From NCBI GenBank assembly GCA_964386235.1, contig CAYLSH010000035.1:1-19464 (forward strand): DNA of 19,464 bases. The letters run 5' to 3'. Shown here piece after piece: positions 15,629 to 19,464 of the stretch. The number at the start of each line of letters is the position of its first letter. Within the stretch, counting starts at the first letter, position 1. Below the pieces are notes generated by a model. That model saw only the letters and a list, made by a program, of their open reading frames with translations, was not told the origin of the DNA and made no database searches. The position numbers were made by a program, and so were the translations under genes. Origin of the DNA: RGIG8767 sp964386235. GTDB taxonomy: Bacteria > Bacillota > Clostridia > Lachnospirales > Lachnospiraceae.

Positions 15629-15673
15629 TCCCCCGGACGGCATCGTTTTCAAACACCGTCCGGGGGACTTTTT
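15629..15673 (+). terminator. Strong Rho-independent terminator of the CNNM/CBS gene
   Basis: A 12-bp GC-rich stem (TCCCCCGGACGG / CCGTCCGGGGGA) with a 15-nt loop, followed by CTTTTTAT on the plus strand, begins 5 nt after the stop codon. It lies in the 68-nt gap between convergent genes. The minus side lacks a good T-tract, so termination of the amidase transcript there is uncertain. Confidence 0.92.
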
Positions 15674-15692
15674 ATGTCAATTATTCTGACTC

Positions 15693-16244
15693 TTAGGAAT
15701 TCGGATAATTCTGGGGAAATAATGTCATCGCCACCCCATCGGCAATGGCATACGCCGTTTCATTGAAGAAATTATCAAATAAATCATTATCCACATCCGA
15801 ATTGATAAATCCAACTTCCACTAAGACAGCCGGCATACTCGTACTGTTGAGTACTATGAGATTGGGACGTTCCGTAACACCAATATTGCGATACCCGATC
15901 CGTTCTAACTGGCTGTTAATATTTCTGGCAAGGAGAGCCGGCAATCCCCTGTTAGAATATACAAGGGATTCCACACCATTGTACTGATTGGGAATTGGGG
16001 AAGAATTCCTATGAATGGATAAAAAGATATCCGCTCCCGCATTGTTTCCTTCCTGTGCCTTCCTGTAAGGGGCTTCATAAATGTCTTCCGTTCTTGTATA
16101 TAATACCTGAAATCCATATTCGGAAAGAATGCTTCCCACTGCAAGTGCCATCGTAAGATTGTCATCCTTTTCTTTTCGCCCCATATACTGCGCGCCATTG
16201 TCATAGCCACCATGGCCCGAATCAATCATAATCGTATAAGCCAT
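15693..16244 (-). CDS. N-acetylmuramoyl-L-alanine amidase (Amidase_3 domain only)
   Basis: Zinc amidase of the Amidase_3 (CwlD/AmiC-type) family, cleaving the bond between MurNAc and the stem peptide. The four key residues are visible: H11 (DSGHGG), E25 (GRKEKDD), H78 (LSIHRNS) and catalytic E143 (VLVEVGFINS). 183 aa, just the catalytic domain. The protein starts MAYTIMIDSG directly in the first beta strand, so there is no signal peptide, membrane anchor or cell-wall-binding domain. How it reaches its substrate is unclear; lysis-dependent release, a non-classical route or a role on cytoplasmic muropeptides are possible. The ATG has AGGA 8 nt upstream. It follows the phosphopantetheinyl transferase gene by 48 nt. 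Confidence 0.93.
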   Translation of the reverse strand: MAYTIMIDSGHGGYDNGAQYMGRKEKDDNLTMALAVGSILSEYGFQVLYTRTEDIYEAPYRKAQEGNNAGADIFLSIHRNSSPIPNQYNGVESLVYSNRGLPALLARNINSQLERIGYRNIGVTERPNLIVLNSTSMPAVLVEVGFINSDVDNDLFDNFFNETAYAIADGVAMTLFPQNYPNS

Positions 16245-16292
16245 AAGAAAATCCTTTTTTGTTTATCTTATGCATGGAAAAAATGATTGTGT

Positions 16293-16892
16293 TTACTCCC
16301 GTTTTTTTGCACAGGCCACCGCCATCACATAGCCATCCGGTGCCGGAAGTTCTTTGTAAGAAACACTTGTACCGTCATCATTTGTTACGATCCTTTGCTC
16401 CATGTCCACATAGAGAGAGCGAAAATCGGTTGCCAATCCTTTGCCTGTCATTTTGACCACACTTTCCTTAATTGCCCAGAAACGATTGAGGAGCGTATTG
16501 TCAAGCGTATACTCCCACTCTTTTTTGTGCAGGATCTTTTTTTGCATACCTTCCGAAATCATCCGGATTTGCTGAATATCCACTCCGATGGCTTCTGTGT
16601 TTTTTTCATAAACCAGTACCACATATTCTCCGGAATGTGAAAGATTGAATGCAAGCTGCGGATGACCTGTCAAAACCGGCTTAGCATTTGCGACAGTTCC
16701 ATACACCGGATTCTCAATCCCGCAGAACTTACACATCTGATATAAGAGTTTGCCCGCTAACAAAGAACGTTTCCGATCCGCTTCCTGTCCTAATCGCTGT
16801 ATATGCTCCCATCTTTCCTCCGTTACATATTCCGGTTTTTTTTGTAAATCCGCAGCCTCAACGGATGCGATATTTTCAATCAGAAGTTCCAT
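16293..16892 (-). CDS. 4'-phosphopantetheinyl transferase, Sfp type
   Basis: Transfers the phosphopantetheine arm of CoA to a serine of carrier proteins. 199 aa from the chosen start. Motifs: KPVL..HPQLAFNLSHSG (71-88), GVDIQQI with Mg2+ ligand D105 (103-109), and FWAIKESVVKMTGKGL (138-153) with E143 and K147. The reading frame is open 22 codons upstream, but the ATG with AAGGAAGG 8 nt upstream (MELLIENIAS) is the likely start. No carrier protein, NRPS or PKS gene is in the window, so its target may be the fatty acid ACP or a distant pathway. The tRNA-Leu terminator ends only about 45 nt upstream of the start. Confidence 0.94.
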   Translation of the reverse strand: MELLIENIASVEAADLQKKPEYVTEERWEHIQRLGQEADRKRSLLAGKLLYQMCKFCGIENPVYGTVANAKPVLTGHPQLAFNLSHSGEYVVLVYEKNTEAIGVDIQQIRMISEGMQKKILHKKEWEYTLDNTLLNRFWAIKESVVKMTGKGLATDFRSLYVDMEQRIVTNDDGTSVSYKELPAPDGYVMAVACAKKRE

Positions 16893-16937
16893 CGATTGTA
16901 CCTTCCTTTTGTGTCTTTCCCCGCGATAAAAGGATTT

Positions 16938-16988
16938 AAAAAATACGTATAACCCCATGTAGACGGACTACTTTCGGTTATACGTATT
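16938..16988 (-). terminator. Terminator downstream of tRNA-Leu
   Basis: A perfect 13-bp stem (AATACGTATAACC / GGTTATACGTATT) with a 21-nt loop containing a further 4-bp helix (GTAG/CTAC), followed on the minus strand by a T-run (TATTTTTTAAA). It begins 34 nt after the tRNA 3' end and probably ends the tRNA transcript before the phosphopantetheinyl transferase gene. Confidence 0.85.
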
Positions 16989-17022
16989 CTTATGTAAGAG
17001 AGTTTCTCACTTTATTATTTAC

Positions 17023-17105
17023 TGCCGGCGGCGGGACTTGAACCCGCACGTGGTTACCCACAACAGATTTTGAGTCTGCATCGTCTGCCATTCCGACACG
17101 CCGGC
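17023..17105 (-). tRNA. tRNA-Leu(CAA)
   Basis: 83-nt class II tRNA. The acceptor stem pairs GCCGGCG at the 5' end with CGCCGGC at the 3' end, with A as discriminator base. The anticodon stem GCAGA/TCTGT closes the loop CTCAAAA, giving anticodon CAA after U33, so it reads UUG. The long variable arm (TGTGGGTAACCACG) is typical of tRNA-Leu, and the T arm GCGGGTTCAAGTCCCGC is intact. The 3' CCA is not encoded (the sequence continues GTAAAT) and must be added by CCA transferase. Confidence 0.96.
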
Positions 17106-17125
17106 TGGTATTGTGACCGAAATCA

Positions 17126-17154
17126 ATATTACCATATCCATCGGATTATGACAA
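17126..17154 (-). promoter_or_regulatory. Promoter of tRNA-Leu
   Basis: Read on the minus strand: TTGTCA (17149-17154), 17-nt spacer ending in TGG, TAATAT (17126-17131), i.e. an extended -10. The predicted start near 17119 lies about 14 nt before the mature tRNA 5' end. Confidence 0.75.
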
Positions 17155-17165
17155 GCAGATTTTCT

Positions 17166-17191
17166 ATTTTATTTGTAGAATTTTATTTGTA
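17166..17191. repeat. 12-nt perfect direct repeat
   Basis: ATTTTATTTGTA occurs twice (17166-17177 and 17180-17191) with 2 nt between copies, in the gap between the tetR stop and the tRNA promoter. It may be a simple AT-rich duplication; no function is evident. Confidence 0.5.
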
Positions 17192-17235
17192 ATGCGGACT
17201 TTTTATGTGAATTAGGAATACACAATATATCCTAT

Positions 17236-17961
17236 TTATCTGTGTGTCTGTTCTTTTCTGGGAGTGCGCAAACGAATTCCTTTGAGGGAAAATTCGTATT
17301 TCATCGCAAGTGCTTCAAAAAGTTTTTTCATAACACCTTCCGAAATATCCACAATAGGAAGTCTGAGAATGTATTGGATTACTTCTTCCTGTTCCTTTTG
17401 CGGCACCGCATAAGAGCGGAGGCTCATTTCCAAAAAGCGTCTGATCTTGATTTCCAACGTGAATTTATCATTACAGGGATATGCCATATAATTTCTCATA
17501 AGTCCCATGGAACCGATATCCATTGTATAAAAATCGTATTTTGATAATTCCGGCTGATAGCAGCCGAAAATCTCATAAAGTTCCCATGCTGTTGCATTAC
17601 GAATATATCCGGATGTTTCTTCCCCGGAATAGGCTTCGCAATATACATCCCGTAAATTGTCGTTGAGTTCGGTAAGAGTCAGCTGAATTGCGGTTTCCAA
17701 CGCATATACATAAACCGGTGGCATTTTCTCGCCAATGATCTCCCTTGCCATTCCAAACTGACTTTCAAACATGAAAGTAACCAGTTCGGTGAGAACACCT
17801 TCCTTTACCCTGAAAATGTTCTGAAAGCTGCTGTTGGATACTTTTGCCTCTGTTACGATCTCCGACATTGTTGTGTTCGTGTAGCCATGCTCCAAAAAGC
17901 ATCTTACACTGGTGGTCAGAATCCTTCTCTTTGCCGGCATGCTTGCTTCTGTAAGTGCCAT
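17236..17961 (-). CDS. TetR/AcrR-family transcriptional regulator
   Basis: 241 aa. An N-terminal TetR helix-turn-helix domain covers about residues 9-58 (KRRILTTSVRCFLEHGYTNTTMSEI, then VSNSSFQNIFRVKEGVL); the rest is the helical ligand-binding and dimerisation part, which is not recognisably similar to a characterised regulator. The C terminus is basic (GIRLRTPRKEQTHR). The start has AGGAT about 7-8 nt upstream. Its promoter is nearly identical to that of lysA, the gene 113 nt upstream, so both may be under the same control, possibly by this protein. No clear terminator follows its stop; its transcript may run towards the tRNA-Leu gene. The ligand is unknown. Confidence 0.9.
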   Translation of the reverse strand: MALTEASMPAKRRILTTSVRCFLEHGYTNTTMSEIVTEAKVSNSSFQNIFRVKEGVLTELVTFMFESQFGMAREIIGEKMPPVYVYALETAIQLTLTELNDNLRDVYCEAYSGEETSGYIRNATAWELYEIFGCYQPELSKYDFYTMDIGSMGLMRNYMAYPCNDKFTLEIKIRRFLEMSLRSYAVPQKEQEEVIQYILRLPIVDISEGVMKKLFEALAMKYEFSLKGIRLRTPRKEQTHR

Positions 17962-17997
17962 AATGAATATCCTTTCTCATGGATTTACGTCTTTCCA

Positions 17998-18031
17998 CAC
18001 ATTTTACACTAATACCGGTTCATCTTCAAGA
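17998..18031 (-). promoter_or_regulatory. tetR promoter, copy 1 of a 34-bp element shared with lysA
   Basis: On the minus strand TTGAAG (18024-18029), 17-nt spacer, TAAAAT (18001-18006), with a predicted start near 17994, about 33 nt before the tetR ATG. The element matches the lysA upstream region (19375-19408) at 30 of 34 positions, including most of the spacer (TATTAGTG adjoining the -10), beyond what promoter consensus alone would require. Confidence 0.7.
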
Positions 18032-18074
18032 TTTCTTCCGGTCTTTGGTAGCATTCCCGTTTACAATAAAATCA

Positions 18075-19346
18075 CTAAAACTGGAATTTGTTCCAGATAT
18101 CCAGCCCATCAAACGTTGCAAAGTAGTCCTTGGGAGTCTCTGCACGTCGGATCAGCTGCACACTTCCATCCTCTTTTAATAAAAGTTCCGCCGATTTTAA
18201 TTTACCATTATAATTATATCCCATAGCAAAACCATGTGCTCCGGTATCATGGATCACCAACAGATCTCCCTTATCAATCTTAGGCAGCATGCGGTCAATG
18301 GCAAATTTATCATTATTTTCACACAAAGAACCAACTACATCATATTTGTGATCGCAAGGAGCATTTTCTTTTCCCATGACGGTAATATGATGATAGGCTC
18401 CATACATTGCCGGACGCATAAGATTAACGGCACAGGCATCACAGCCAATGTATTCCTTGTGGGTATGCTTCTCATGGATTGCCGTAGTAACCAGATGACC
18501 ATAAGGTCCCATCATAAAACGGCCAAGTTCCGTATAAATGGAAACTTCTCCCATTCCTGCCGGCACAAGGATCTCTTCGTACACCTTACGAACGCCTTCG
18601 CCGATCGCATAAATATCATTTTTTTCCTGATCCGGTCTGTACGGAATCCCGATACCTCCTGACAGATTGATAAAGGAAACAACCACTCCCGTATCCGCTT
18701 TTACCTTTACCGCCAGTTCAAATAACTGTTTTGCCAGTGTCGGATAATACTCATTCGTTACCGTATTACTTGCTAAAAAGGCATGGATTCCAAATCGTTT
18801 CACGCCCTTCTCTTTTAATATACGGAATCCTTCAAATAACTGTTCCGTTGTAAAACCATACTTGGCATCTCCGGGGTTATCCATGATTCCGTTGCTGATC
18901 GTAAAGACCCCGCCCGGATTGTAGCGCATGGATAATGTCTCCGGCAGTTTTCCCAGTGTTTTTTCCAGAAAATCAATATGGGTAATATCATCCAGATTAA
19001 TGGTGGCACCCAATTTGGCAGCATACGCATACTCTGAAGCCGGCGTCTCATTGGAAGAAAACATAATTTCCTCTCCCGGAATCCCCATTGCTTCTGAGAG
19101 CATAAGTTCTGTCTTGGAAGAACAGTCCGTTCCACAGCCATATTCACGCAATATCTGAATCAGATAGGGATTGGGAGTAGCCTTTACCGCAAAATATTCT
19201 TTAAATCCTTTGTTCCATGAAAATGCTTCTTTTAATGCCTTTGCATTTTCACGAATGCCCTTTTCATCATAGATATGAAATGGGGTCGGATATGTTTTTA
19301 CAATCTCTTCTAATTGTTCTTTCGTTACAAATGGTGTCTTGTTCAT
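18075..19346 (-). CDS. Diaminopimelate decarboxylase-family PLP enzyme (LysA-like, divergent)
   Basis: Fold-type III PLP decarboxylase, 423 aa, a normal LysA length. The PLP lysine is K55 (EYFAVKATPNP). NLSGGIGIPY (228-236), YTELGRFMMGP (271-281) and RPAMYGAYHH (311-320) follow the family. Three motifs differ from typical LysA: the HIGSQ region reads IHAFLASNT (187-195), the CESGD motif reads CENND (342-346), and the GAYG motif reads GAHG (369-372). LysA converts meso-diaminopimelate to lysine, and the MurE in this window shows the organism uses diaminopimelate, so this role is plausible; a related decarboxylase with another substrate is possible, so I leave the symbol blank. An AAAGGGG site precedes the ATG. 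The upstream promoter element is shared with the neighbouring tetR gene. Confidence 0.85.
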   Translation of the reverse strand: MNKTPFVTKEQLEEIVKTYPTPFHIYDEKGIRENAKALKEAFSWNKGFKEYFAVKATPNPYLIQILREYGCGTDCSSKTELMLSEAMGIPGEEIMFSSNETPASEYAYAAKLGATINLDDITHIDFLEKTLGKLPETLSMRYNPGGVFTISNGIMDNPGDAKYGFTTEQLFEGFRILKEKGVKRFGIHAFLASNTVTNEYYPTLAKQLFELAVKVKADTGVVVSFINLSGGIGIPYRPDQEKNDIYAIGEGVRKVYEEILVPAGMGEVSIYTELGRFMMGPYGHLVTTAIHEKHTHKEYIGCDACAVNLMRPAMYGAYHHITVMGKENAPCDHKYDVVGSLCENNDKFAIDRMLPKIDKGDLLVIHDTGAHGFAMGYNYNGKLKSAELLLKEDGSVQLIRRAETPKDYFATFDGLDIWNKFQF

Positions 19347-19374
19347 AAGTCCACCCCTTTCTTTCGTGATCCTA

Positions 19375-19408
19375 CATATTTTACACTAATAGCGGATCAT
19401 ATTCAAGA
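19375..19408 (-). promoter_or_regulatory. lysA-like gene promoter, copy 2 of the shared 34-bp element
   Basis: On the minus strand TTGAAT (19401-19406), 17-nt spacer, TAAAAT (19378-19383); predicted start near 19371, about 25 nt before the ATG. The -35 box directly abuts the T-tract of the upstream terminator. It is 30/34 identical to the element before tetR. Confidence 0.75.
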
Positions 19409-19436
19409 AAAAAAAGAGTTTCGCTTGCGAAACTCT
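19408..19436 (-). terminator. Rho-independent terminator of the gene beyond the right edge
   Basis: Perfect 9-bp stem AGAGTTTCG / CGAAACTCT with a 4-nt loop (19415-19436), followed on the minus strand by an uninterrupted run of T (19408-19414, plus the last stem base). It ends a minus-strand transcript entering from the right and insulates the lysA-like gene. Confidence 0.9.
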
Positions 19437-19464
19437 AGCGCCGCTTTTGCGTCGCTTTTAGCGA
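19437..19464 (-). other. Right-edge sequence with an 11-nt tandem repeat, possibly the end of a coding region
   Basis: The last 28 bases contain gcgccgctttt and gcgtcgctttt in tandem (one mismatch), then agcga, which also forms a small inverted repeat (tcgct/agcga). On the minus strand one frame reads SLKATQKRR followed by TAG inside the terminator stem; another frame stays open through the terminator. Too little is visible to say whether it is coding. Confidence 0.3.

Noticed and set aside
17023..17105. tRNA-Leu lacking encoded CCA as a possible pseudogene
   Set aside because: All stems, the anticodon loop and the long variable arm are intact, and a promoter and terminator flank it; CCA is often added post-transcriptionally.
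1..19464. CRISPR array, transposase, prophage or integration site
   Set aside because: No regularly spaced repeats, no transposase or integrase motifs, and no duplicated tRNA 3' end were found; gene content is chromosomal core throughout.

Overview
The window looks like a chromosomal core region from a low-to-mid GC Clostridia member, most likely a Lachnospiraceae-type organism. Four things point there: the gene order priA-def-fmt-rsmB-rlmN, a single-chain SecDF, a meso-diaminopimelate type MurE, and a SCIFF (six-cysteine) peptide locus, which is a near-universal Clostridia marker. I see no insertion sequence, prophage or CRISPR array. The family assignment is an inference from gene content. 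All genes are on the minus strand except one CNNM/CBS transporter-like gene.

Layout on the minus strand, in order of transcription. (1) From the right edge: the terminator of a gene beyond the window; a lysA-family PLP decarboxylase (18075-19346); a TetR-type regulator (17236-17961). The last two are each preceded by a near-identical 34-bp promoter element. Then come a tRNA-Leu(CAA) gene with its own promoter and terminator (16938-17154), an Sfp-type phosphopantetheinyl transferase, and a signal-less Amidase_3 enzyme, which is convergent with the plus-strand CNNM/CBS gene (14323-15624) across a strong terminator. (2) A second block runs from a TIGR04086-type four-helix membrane protein through the 47-residue SCIFF precursor scfA (13491-13634, too short for ordinary ORF calling), its radical SAM/SPASM maturase scfB and SecDF to recJ. 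scfB and secDF overlap by 8 nt. (3) A third block starts at a good promoter near 7700 and runs murE-priA-def-fmt-rsmB-rlmN with short gaps; rlmN runs off the left edge.

Functionally, block 3 combines peptidoglycan precursor synthesis, replication restart and translation maturation (formylation, deformylation, rRNA methylation). Block 2 places a ribosomally made, thioether-modified peptide (ranthipeptide class) and its maturase directly upstream of the Sec export motor, with an uncharacterised membrane protein next to the precursor. This is the most interesting system here. Two tandem stem-loops sit between the scfA and scfB genes and probably set the precursor-to-enzyme ratio. Other points of note are a SecF half lacking the conserved transmembrane Asp of the N-D-T motif, a LysA-like enzyme with several altered active-site motifs, and the shared promoter element in front of tetR and lysA.
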